A stretch of DNA of 6,373 bases from positions 1 to 6,373 of the forward strand of contig JAEUHU010000376.1 of assembly GCA_016793305.1 (NCBI GenBank), in the 5' to 3' direction. Made by a program: the position numbers and the translations under genes. The notes below the pieces were generated by a model. The model was given only the letters and a program-made list of their open reading frames with translations, was not told the origin of the DNA and made no database searches. Source of the stretch: Planctomycetota bacterium (GTDB taxonomy: Bacteria; Planctomycetota; UBA1135; UBA2386). Shown here piece by piece: positions 1 through 6,373 of the stretch. Every line of letters starts with the position of its first letter. Within the stretch, counting starts at the first letter, position 1.

Positions 1-926
1 GCCAGCGCGTCGAGCGTCGCCGGCGCCGGCACGACGCTGCCGTCGTCGTTGCGAACCACCTTCTCCTCGACGTCGAGCAGCGTGATCGCCCAGTTGCAGA
101 ACACACCTTCGTGCTCGCCGGCGAGGCGGATGTCGTCGAACAGTTCGTAGGCGACCTGGCAGAAGCCGCGCTGGGCCCACTTCGTGCCCCAGCTGTTCAT
201 CACCAGGAACGTGCCCGCGCCGTCGTCGTAGCCGACGATGCACATCGCATGCTTGCCGTGCGGTTGCCCCGGCTGGCGCAACTGCTCGTCGCGGTCGAAC
301 AGCGCGCGGTCGTACTCGGCGAAGCGTCCCGACAGGAAGATCGGGTTCACGTGCGCGCCGAACACGACGATCTGCCGCCGCTGCAACGCGCGCCGGATGC
401 CCTGGCGGTCGACGACGAGGTGCGCATCGCGCAGCGGGAAGGCCTTCGCCTCGCTGCGGGCGCGCTCGCTCGGGAAGGTGCGGAAGTCGCCCGGTCGGTA
501 CGGCTCGGTCGCCAACGTCGCCGCTCCCTGTTCGCACAGCACACGCACCGCCTCGACGAAGCTCGAGCCTTCGTCCTGGCCGCGGTTGATCTGGTTGTAG
601 AGGAAGCGCGGCGAGAACACCCGCTCGGGGCGATCGGGGAGCCAGCCCTGGTCGCGCGCCTCGAGGTAGCTCTTCGCGGCGTAGGCGATCGCCCACGTCG
701 TGCAGTCGTTCATCTGCTGCTCACCGACCGGCGGCAGCCACTGGCGCAAGTCGACGCGCGGCTCCTCGATCAGCTCGATGCGCGGCGGGGTGAACTTCGG
801 CACAGCGGCGAGTTGGGCCGTGGTCGGGTCGACCGAGCCGGTCTGGGCCAACAGCCTCGACGTGGGCAGCGAGCCGACCAGGGCCGCGAGCAGACCGGCC
901 GACCACCAGCGCTTCTGGGTACGCAT
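1..926 (-). CDS. Secreted papain-like (C1 family) cysteine peptidase, 3' end outside the window
   Basis: This is probably an exported cysteine endopeptidase acting outside the cytoplasm; its substrate is unknown. The 308 visible codons begin with a Sec-type signal peptide (RTQKR, then a hydrophobic run, likely cleaved after Ala27 in LLA-Q). The papain catalytic parts follow in order: the 'NDCTTWA' motif with nucleophile Cys75, the histidine motif 'HGKHAMCIVGYDD' with His226, and the asparagine motif 'NSWGTKWAQRGF' with Asn244. No long inhibitory propeptide is visible between the signal peptide and Cys75, only about 45 residues. One oddity is that the nearest glutamine, Gln70, lies five residues before the cysteine, whereas papain has six. 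The ATG at 926 is preceded only by a weak GGGG, but it is the start that gives the signal peptide. The protein runs off the left edge past residue 308, so any C-terminal domain is unseen. The peptidase family is well supported; active-enzyme status is inferred. Confidence 0.88.
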   Translation of the reverse strand, partial: MRTQKRWWSAGLLAALVGSLPTSRLLAQTGSVDPTTAQLAAVPKFTPPRIELIEEPRVDLRQWLPPVGEQQMNDCTTWAIAYAAKSYLEARDQGWLPDRPERVFSPRFLYNQINRGQDEGSSFVEAVRVLCEQGAATLATEPYRPGDFRTFPSERARSEAKAFPLRDAHLVVDRQGIRRALQRRQIVVFGAHVNPIFLSGRFAEYDRALFDRDEQLRQPGQPHGKHAMCIVGYDDGAGTFLVMNSWGTKWAQRGFCQVAYELFDDIRLAGEHEGVFCNWAITLLDVEEKVVRNDDGSVVPAPATLDAL

Positions 927-1056
927 CGCCCCAGCATCGGCTGGAACGGGCGTTCCGCCAGAGTTCGAGCGGCCCACCTCGGCGGGTTCTCGCCCCCGTG
1001 CCATGGCCGACCGCGCCCCGGTCCGAGGCTGGCGTCAGGAACCGACCGATGCCCGG

Positions 1057-3258
1057 TCAATCGGAGATGGTGAACTGCAGCGCGTTGGAGAGGCCGAGGT
1101 CCGGCATCAGCGGGCAACCACTCGGGCGCACCTGCACCCACTGCGCCAGCAGCGAGGCACCGACGAGGCTCGGCTGCAGCGGCACGGTGATGCTCACCGA
1201 GCTCGGCACCCCCGTCACGATCGCGTCCAGCGAAGGAACCGCGGTGCACGGACCGCATGCCAACGGGGAGGCGCTGAAGCCGATGATCAACGCGGCGATC
1301 GGGGCCGTCGGCCCCACGAGGTCGATCGTGAAGGTCGTGCCGATCACCGGGCTGCCTGTGTAGGACGCCAAGTCGCTGAAGCCTGGGATGCCGCAGGCCC
1401 CGCCGAGGTTGGTGACGGTGCCAGTCCCTGTCGCCTCGCAGCGACTCGCGTAGATGCCATTGCCTCCGGTACTGCCCACTTGCACCACCAGGGCCTCGTC
1501 GCTGCTGCCATCCCCGCCGCTCCACCGGCTGGCCACCGCGAGCCCGTCCGAGGAAGTCAGTGGAGTCTGGCCTGCCGTCGCGACGGCACTGGCGAGACTG
1601 CCGTCCTGCAGGAGCAGCGAACGCACCTGGGTGAGGCCGAGCCCCCCAGACTGGGTGACCAACATGAACTTGTCCCTCGCGCAGTCGAGCTCGGGCTGTG
1701 AGCTGTTCGGTGCCAGCCCAGGGATCGTGGCGCCCCATGCAGCCGAGCCACTGGCGCACGTGCCGGTCCACGTGCACGGCCGAACCGAGACGTCGCCGGA
1801 GGGGTCTTCCCAGGCCAACAGGAACTGGCTGCCGTCCCGCGTCGCCGTCGCGGGGTGTCCAACGGTCGCACCGAACGAGAACTGCGTGCCGCCGCAGGCG
1901 TTGCCGGACCCGTCGTAGAAGGCAGCCGAGAGGTTCGTCGTGGTGCTGCCGGAGCCCCAGGCGAACGCCACGAGCCACCGCCCCAGCGAACCACCGTGCT
2001 TGGACACCGCAGGTTCGCGAACAGTCGTTCCAACCTGCGAGAAGATCGTCGTGACCGCACCACCGACGATGGTCGGGTTGCCCGTCGGCGGTACCTGGAT
2101 CTGGCAGCGCCGCGCATAGCCGGTCGAGCTCCCGAGCTTGCCAGTCCAGACCACCAGCGCGCGATCGGCGTTGCCGAAGACCGGAGTACGCGAGTCCCCG
2201 CCCGCGGCGACCCCGTTGGGCGCATCCGACAGCAGCACCCCCCACAGGGCTTGGGTGGCCGAGACCGCCCCTGTGCCGGCCGACACGGCAGCGAACTTCA
2301 GGACCGGCCAGGGCCCGGTTCCGGGGATGGGTCCGATTCCAGTCGTGCCATCGTCGCTGGCCCAGACCACCAGGAAGCGATCGCTGTCGGTGATGTTGAC
2401 CACGACGGGCCGGATGCCCAGGTATCCCGTGCTTTCGATCACGAACCGCGGCCCCACCAGCACGCCATCGTCCCGCACCAGCTGGCCGACCACGTCCGGG
2501 TGGCTCCCCGACCACTGCTGCATCCACACGACGAGGTAACGTCCCGTGGCGGCGTCGTAGGCGACCGAGGGCGTTGCCTCGTAGCCGATGTCGTTGCCGA
2601 CCAGGAACGAGCTGCCGATCAACGGATCGAGCACCATCGGATAGGCCGCGTTGTCGACGAACGAGGCCGGCAGGCGCAGTTCGAGCGTTCCTTCGCCCGC
2701 GCGCAGGCCGCCGCGCACCTCGAGCCCCGTGGCATCGATGCCGGTCACACCACCGACGTGGATCCCGGGCCCGTTGGCGCGATGGAAGTGTGCACCATCG
2801 TCGTTCGCAGCGACCAACGGCAGACGGGTCGCGACCGCGACCGTCACCACCAGGTCGCCTTCCCCGGCCGGCCGTTCGGCGAACACGAACCTCAGTTCGA
2901 CGCCGTCCGGGCGCGACCGGTAGATCTCGGTCGGCCCGTCGGCATGCACGTAGTGCACTTCGTCGCCGTGCACCACCGGCAGCGGCCGGACGACCGGGTT
3001 CCAGACCGGCCCCTCGCCGCGCTGCATCGATCGCATGGCCAGATGCAGGCCGTCGGCCTCTGCCTCCCGACCCGCGGCATGGGGCAAGAACACCGCCCCA
3101 TCGGCTGCGAAGCGCGCGGCGTAGTCCGGGCCGTGCGCGCGGGGCTGGCCTGCCCCGGCGGTGACGCCGAAGGTCGGTTCGGCCACGGAAGGTGCCGACT
3201 GCGCCAACCCCGGCAAGGTGAACAGGATGAGGGAGTAGACGAAGCGTAGGCTGCGCAT
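1057..3258 (-). CDS. Secreted protein with predicted seven-bladed beta-propeller core, function unknown
   Basis: I do not recognise a specific function for this 733-residue protein. A signal peptide (MRSLRF, then a hydrophobic stretch ending GLAQSA) predicts export. Residues about 28-215 form an N-terminal domain ending 'AAYPMVLDPLIG', which resembles the domain found ahead of beta-propeller or SBBP-type repeats in other bacterial exported proteins. Residues about 216-633 hold seven related beta-strand cores: RYLVVW (240), RFLVVW (294), RALVVW (366), RWLVAF (427), QFLLAW (478), KFMLVT (530) and EALVVQ (588). They are 51-72 residues apart, which fits a seven-bladed propeller. Residues about 635-733 form a separate C-terminal beta-rich domain ending 'SNALQFTISD'. 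All ten cysteines lie after residue 384, consistent with disulfides outside the cytoplasm. The start at 3258 is chosen over the ATG at 3282 because it follows a good ribosome binding site and begins the signal peptide directly. The gene lies 130 bases upstream of the peptidase gene. Confidence 0.85.
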   Translation of the reverse strand: MRSLRFVYSLILFTLPGLAQSAPSVAEPTFGVTAGAGQPRAHGPDYAARFAADGAVFLPHAAGREAEADGLHLAMRSMQRGEGPVWNPVVRPLPVVHGDEVHYVHADGPTEIYRSRPDGVELRFVFAERPAGEGDLVVTVAVATRLPLVAANDDGAHFHRANGPGIHVGGVTGIDATGLEVRGGLRAGEGTLELRLPASFVDNAAYPMVLDPLIGSSFLVGNDIGYEATPSVAYDAATGRYLVVWMQQWSGSHPDVVGQLVRDDGVLVGPRFVIESTGYLGIRPVVVNITDSDRFLVVWASDDGTTGIGPIPGTGPWPVLKFAAVSAGTGAVSATQALWGVLLSDAPNGVAAGGDSRTPVFGNADRALVVWTGKLGSSTGYARRCQIQVPPTGNPTIVGGAVTTIFSQVGTTVREPAVSKHGGSLGRWLVAFAWGSGSTTTNLSAAFYDGSGNACGGTQFSFGATVGHPATATRDGSQFLLAWEDPSGDVSVRPCTWTGTCASGSAAWGATIPGLAPNSSQPELDCARDKFMLVTQSGGLGLTQVRSLLLQDGSLASAVATAGQTPLTSSDGLAVASRWSGGDGSSDEALVVQVGSTGGNGIYASRCEATGTGTVTNLGGACGIPGFSDLASYTGSPVIGTTFTIDLVGPTAPIAALIIGFSASPLACGPCTAVPSLDAIVTGVPSSVSITVPLQPSLVGASLLAQWVQVRPSGCPLMPDLGLSNALQFTISD

Positions 3259-3262
3259 GGGG

Positions 3263-3268
3263 TTTCCT
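3263..3268 (-). promoter_or_regulatory. Ribosome binding site of the propeller-protein gene
   Basis: On the minus strand the sequence reads AGGAAA followed by CCCC and then the ATG at 3258. The AGGA core is six bases from the start codon, a normal Shine-Dalgarno spacing. It decides for the start at 3258 rather than the in-frame ATG at 3282, which would put eight extra residues (MDPASGNP) before the signal peptide. Confidence 0.65.
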
Positions 3269-3316
3269 GAGGCCGGGTCCACGTACGAGCGGCCGCCAAG
3301 ACCAGCAGCGATCCGG

Positions 3317-3340
3317 GAGCCTGTGCCGTTCGCACGGCTC
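3317..3340 (-). repeat. GC-rich inverted repeat between the ATPase and propeller genes
   Basis: On the minus strand GAGCCGTGC pairs with GCAC-A-GGCTC around a GAACG loop. This makes a nine-base-pair stem with one bulged A. It lies 86 bases past the ATPase stop codon and 58 bases before the propeller start. It could end ATPase transcription or sit in the leader of the next gene, but no run of T follows it, so it is not a standard intrinsic terminator. A chance origin is possible at this GC content. Confidence 0.35.
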
Positions 3341-3426
3341 GGCGACTGGCGCCATGGCGGCGGACGCGTGGCCCCCTGAAGCCCGGCCGCGACCGCCCAG
3401 CGCCCAGAGCCGAGCTTGGCGAGCCG

Positions 3427-6141
3427 TCAGCCGCGGCGCTCGCGGCGGCGCACCAGCAGCTTGCGCAGTTCCTCGACCCACAACACCGTCGAGGCGACCA
3501 CGCCGAGCCAGACGAACTCGGCGAACCCGAACGGCACGGTGTGGAACACGGCCTGCAGCGGCGGCGCGAACACCACCGCGAACTGCAGCACGTTGCCGAG
3601 CACGAGTCCGCCGAGCAGCCAGGGGTTGCGCCACGGTGCTTGCGCGAACGCGGAACGGGTCGTCGAGCGGCAGTTCAGCACGTTGCACCACTCGCACAGC
3701 GCCAGCAGCGTGAACGCCTCGGTGCGCACCTGCGCCGGCTCGACCCCTGCGGCACTGCGCCAGAGGAACCAGCCGAGCACGACGCCGGCGATCGTCGGCA
3801 CCATGACCCACAGCCGCTGCCGCAGCACGCGGTCGAGCAGCGGTTCGTCCACCGGCGTCGGCGCCCGCTGCATCTCGTCGCCTTCGGCCGGCTCCAGCAC
3901 GAGGTTCACCGTGACCAGCCCCTCGGTGACGAGGTTGTTCCAGAGGATCTGCACCGCGGCGAACGGCGGCGGATGGCCGAGCGCCATCGCCAGCAGCAGC
4001 ACCACCACCTCGGCGAACGACGTCGACAGCAGCAGCAGCACCGCCTTCTTGACGTTGCCGTAGACGACCCGCCCCTCCTCCACGGCCGCGACCAGCGTGG
4101 CGAAGTCGTCGTCGACCAGCACGACCTTGGCGGCGTCCTTCGCCACCTCGGTGCCGCTGGCCCCCATGGCCACGCCGACGTCGGCGCGCACCAGCGCCGG
4201 AGCGTCGTTGACGCCGTCTCCGGTCATCGCCACCACGGCACCGCGCGCCTGCAGCGCCGTGACGATGCGCACCTTCTGCGCCGGCTGCACGCGCGCGAAC
4301 ACGGCGATGCGGTCGAGGCGGGCCTGCAGCGCCGCGTCGTCGAGTGCGGCCAGTTCGCGGCCGTCGACCGCCTCGTCGCCCGGGCGGGCGATGCCGATCG
4401 CCTGCGCGATCGCGAGCCCCGTGCTGCGGTGGTCGCCGGTCACCATCACCGTGCGCACGCCGGCCGCCCGGCACTTGGCCACGGCGTCGTGCACCGCCTC
4501 GCGCGGCGGATCGATCTGGCCGACGAAGCCGAGCAGTTCGAAGCCGCCGAGCCCCGCGAACCCGGCGGCGACGTCGAGCCGGTCGTCGGCGCGCGTCGCC
4601 ACCGCAAGCACCCGCAGCGCCCGCCCGGCGAGTTCGTCGACCAGCCGACGCAGCCGCGTCGCGGCCGCCGCGTCGAGCGGCCGCGACGCGCGCCCACTGC
4701 GCCAGCTGGTGCAGATCGCCAGCACCGCTTCCGGCGCCCCCTTGCCGACCACCAGCGAACGCCCGGCCTCGCCGCCGTGCCGGGTCGCCATCATCTTCGC
4801 GTCGGCGTCGAACGGCAGCTCGGCGACCCGGCCCCAGCGCCGGCGCACCTCGTGCGGCACGAAGCCCGCTTTCTGCGCCAGCACCACCAGCGCCACCTCG
4901 GTCGGATCCCCGAGCGGGCGCCAGGTCGGTTCCGCCGCGTCGGGCGGCTGCACCGCCGCGTCGTTGCACAGCACCACGGCCTGCAGCAGGTCGTCGAGCT
5001 CGGGCACGTCGCCGCGGCAGAGGCGCCGTCCGTCGAGGGCCAGCGCCCCACTCGGCTGGTAGCCGACCCCACCCACCTCGACGAGCCGGCCGTCGGCCAG
5101 CGCGATCGTCGTCACCGTCATCTCGTTGCGGGTCAACGTGCCCGTCTTGTCGGTGCAGACCACCGTGGTCGAGCCGAGCGTCTCGACCGCCGACAACCGC
5201 CGCACGATCGCGCGACGCGCCGCCATGCGCTGCACGCCGACGGCCAGCGCGATCGTCATCGCCACCGGCAGCCCTTCGGGCACGAGCCCGACGATCTGGC
5301 TGATGCCGACCATCAGGATCTCGTGCATCGGCACACCGCGCACGAGGCCGACCGACACGACCGCCACGAACAGGACCACGGCCAGCGCCAGCACCACGCG
5401 GCCGAGGCGGGCGATGCGGCGTTCGAGCGGCGTCGGCAGCTCGCCGCCGGTGACGAGACGGGCGATGTCGCCGATCTCGGTCGCGGCCCCGGTGGCGACC
5501 ACCAGGGCCCGGCCACGCCCGGCGGCCACGTAGGTGCCCGCGAACAGCATCGACGAACGGTCGGCGAGCAGCGCGTCCTCCGCGACCGGCTCGCTGCGCT
5601 TCTCGACCGGCAGGCTCTCGCCGGTCAGCGCCGCTTCGGCGGTCGTCAACGACGCCGCCTCGACGACCCGCGCGTCGGCGCCGATGCAGTCGCCGGCGGC
5701 CAGCAGCAGCACGTCGCCGGGCACCAGTTCGTGGGCCGGGACCACCTGCTCGGCGCCGTCGCGCACGACCCGCGCGGTCCTGGCCTGCAGCCGGCGCAGC
5801 GCCCGAAGCGACGCCTCGGCGCGCCGTTCCTGCATGGTGCCGATCAGCGCGTTCCCCACCACCACCACGGCGATGACGACGGCGTCGACCCATTCGCCGA
5901 TCGCCAGCGCCACGAGGGCCGCCACCAGCAACAGCGCCACGAGCGGGCTGCGGAACGGGCGCAGGAGCACGACCCACGGCGACGGCGGCGACGGTTCGGG
6001 CAGCGCGTTCGGGCCGACGCGGGCGCGACGCGCCACGACTTCGGCCGCGCCGAGGCCTCGAGCCGCATCGACCGCCAGCTGCTCGGCCACGGCGGCGACG
6101 GAACGAGCGTGAGGCGCCGGCGAGTTCACCTGCGCGACCAT
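3427..6141 (-). CDS. P-type cation-transporting ATPase, P2 (SERCA-like) class
   Basis: This integral membrane pump uses ATP to move cations, probably Ca2+ and/or Mn2+, out of the cytoplasm. The 904 residues carry the full P-type set: TGES (173) in the actuator domain, the phosphorylated Asp331 in CTDKTGTLT, FDADAKMMA (444) and KGAPE (467) in the nucleotide-binding domain, DPPR (544), TGD (568) and TGDGVNDAPAL (640). About ten membrane segments fit: two before the actuator, two around PEGLP (288-292), and six after residue 698. Ion-site residues match SERCA at Glu289, Glu711, Asn736, Thr739 and Glu817 (in CEWCNVLN). Ser708 replaces the usual Asn and Glu740 the usual Asp. There is no N-terminal heavy-metal-binding CxxC domain, which argues against a Cu/Zn P1B pump. 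The ATG at 6141 is preferred over the one at 6243, because the extra 34 residues are Arg/Cys-rich and unlike the family. No clear Shine-Dalgarno precedes it. The class is firm; the ion is inferred. Confidence 0.95.
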   Translation of the reverse strand: MVAQVNSPAPHARSVAAVAEQLAVDAARGLGAAEVVARRARVGPNALPEPSPPSPWVVLLRPFRSPLVALLLVAALVALAIGEWVDAVVIAVVVVGNALIGTMQERRAEASLRALRRLQARTARVVRDGAEQVVPAHELVPGDVLLLAAGDCIGADARVVEAASLTTAEAALTGESLPVEKRSEPVAEDALLADRSSMLFAGTYVAAGRGRALVVATGAATEIGDIARLVTGGELPTPLERRIARLGRVVLALAVVLFVAVVSVGLVRGVPMHEILMVGISQIVGLVPEGLPVAMTIALAVGVQRMAARRAIVRRLSAVETLGSTTVVCTDKTGTLTRNEMTVTTIALADGRLVEVGGVGYQPSGALALDGRRLCRGDVPELDDLLQAVVLCNDAAVQPPDAAEPTWRPLGDPTEVALVVLAQKAGFVPHEVRRRWGRVAELPFDADAKMMATRHGGEAGRSLVVGKGAPEAVLAICTSWRSGRASRPLDAAAATRLRRLVDELAGRALRVLAVATRADDRLDVAAGFAGLGGFELLGFVGQIDPPREAVHDAVAKCRAAGVRTVMVTGDHRSTGLAIAQAIGIARPGDEAVDGRELAALDDAALQARLDRIAVFARVQPAQKVRIVTALQARGAVVAMTGDGVNDAPALVRADVGVAMGASGTEVAKDAAKVVLVDDDFATLVAAVEEGRVVYGNVKKAVLLLLSTSFAEVVVLLLAMALGHPPPFAAVQILWNNLVTEGLVTVNLVLEPAEGDEMQRAPTPVDEPLLDRVLRQRLWVMVPTIAGVVLGWFLWRSAAGVEPAQVRTEAFTLLALCEWCNVLNCRSTTRSAFAQAPWRNPWLLGGLVLGNVLQFAVVFAPPLQAVFHTVPFGFAEFVWLGVVASTVLWVEELRKLLVRRRERRG

Positions 6142-6157
6142 AGCGCCGCGCCCGCAC

Positions 6158-6175
6158 GCACGGCATCGGCCGTGC
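6158..6175. repeat. Perfect 7-bp inverted repeat in the divergent intergenic region
   Basis: GCACGGC and GCCGTGC flank an ATCG loop, giving a perfect seven-base-pair stem. It begins 16 bases upstream of the ATPase start codon and ends 76 bases before the TerC-family start. It could be an operator for a dimeric regulator or a hairpin in the ATPase leader. The 110-base gap should also hold promoters for both genes, but I cannot pick convincing -35/-10 elements in such GC-rich sequence. Confidence 0.4.
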
Positions 6176-6251
6176 TCCGCACGAGCCCGGTGCCCCGGAA
6201 CCACGGCCCGACGCTCGCACCGACGGCCGCCCCTCGCCACCATGCGCGCCC

Positions 6252-6373
6252 ATGACGCTGTTCTCCGCCGCCGGACTCTCGACGCTGTTGATGTTGATCC
6301 TGCTGCAGGCCGTGCTCGGCTTCGACAACCTGCTCTACATCTCGATGGAGAGCCAGCGCGTCGCCGAACGGGA
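6252..6373 (+). CDS. TerC-family integral membrane protein, N-terminal part only
   Basis: Only the first 40 codons are in the window; the gene continues past the right edge. The visible part is a hydrophobic first membrane segment followed by 'LQAVLGFDNLLYISMESQR'. This matches the hallmark 'VLGxDN' signature of the TerC/Alx family, with Asp25 and Asn26 in the expected place. Members are multi-pass membrane proteins. Some (Alx in E. coli, YkoY and YceF in Bacillus) are linked to Mn2+ export or to supplying Mn2+ to exported enzymes, and others to tellurite resistance. The position that is often Glu, six residues before the Asp, is Gln19 here. The ATG at 6252 is the only in-frame start seen nearby, and no strong ribosome binding site precedes it. 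The gene diverges from the P-type ATPase across 110 bases, which suggests related metal-transport roles. Confidence 0.8.
   Translation, partial: MTLFSAAGLSTLLMLILLQAVLGFDNLLYISMESQRVAER

Noticed and set aside
1009..1023. A GACCG-CGGTC hairpin downstream of the propeller gene as a terminator
   Set aside because: The stem is only five base pairs and no T-run follows it in either direction.
111..1073. A 320-codon plus-strand open frame opposite the peptidase gene
   Set aside because: The minus-strand reading carries an intact papain Cys/His/Asn set, and the plus-strand product shows no known motif.
1855..3249. A 464-codon plus-strand open frame opposite the propeller gene
   Set aside because: The composition is Arg/His/Asp-rich without domain features. 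The minus-strand gene has a signal peptide, repeats and a ribosome binding site.
6142..6243. A longer N-terminus for the ATPase, starting at the ATG at 6243
   Set aside because: The added 34 residues are Arg/Cys-rich and unlike P-type ATPase N-termini, and they would use up nearly all of the divergent control region.
6142..6251. A yybP-ykoY (Mn2+) riboswitch ahead of the TerC or ATPase gene
   Set aside because: I see none of the conserved core of that riboswitch on either strand, and the gap is short for a riboswitch plus promoter. A covariance-model search would settle it.
3541..6255. A 904-codon open frame on the plus strand opposite the ATPase
   Set aside because: The product is His/Arg/Gln-rich with no recognisable motif. 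Its length equals that of the ATPase by coincidence, and it is an antisense shadow of that gene.
770..6328. A 1852-codon open frame on the minus strand spanning all three genes
   Set aside because: Its translation is Arg/Ala/Gly-rich low complexity without domains, and it overlaps genes with clear family motifs in other frames. High GC makes stop codons rare.

Overview
The window is very GC-rich bacterial chromosome, densely coding and without mobile elements. It carries three genes on the minus strand and the start of a fourth on the plus strand. Planctomycetota is the best guess at the source. It rests on the large secreted protein: its N-terminal region ends in a 'YPMVLDPLIG' motif, and its C-terminal region ends in 'LGLSNALQFTISD', a style I associate with secreted proteins of that phylum. 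This is recall, not a database match.

Layout from left to right. Positions 1-926 (minus) hold the N-terminal 308 codons of a secreted papain-like (C1) cysteine peptidase whose 3' end lies outside the window. Positions 1057-3258 (minus) encode a 733-residue secreted protein with a predicted seven-bladed beta-propeller core between two accessory domains. Positions 3427-6141 (minus) encode a complete 904-residue P-type cation ATPase that resembles the P2/SERCA class. Positions 6252-6373 (plus) are the first 40 codons of a TerC-family membrane protein, divergent from the ATPase. The gaps are 130, 168 and 110 bases. They contain one clear ribosome binding site and two hairpin-forming inverted repeats, and no RNA gene that I can recognise.

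Functionally the window falls into two halves. On the right, the P2-type ATPase and the TerC protein face each other across one short gap. Both families are linked to divalent cation export (Ca2+ and/or Mn2+), so a shared metal-homeostasis role is plausible. On the left, two exported proteins are encoded in tandem, a peptidase and a propeller protein. Their gap and separate signals do not prove an operon.

I see no defence system, CRISPR array, insertion sequence or other clearly new system. The best leads are the divergent metal-transport pair, the substitutions at the ATPase ion site, the altered spacing at the peptidase oxyanion-hole glutamine, and the architecture of the propeller protein.
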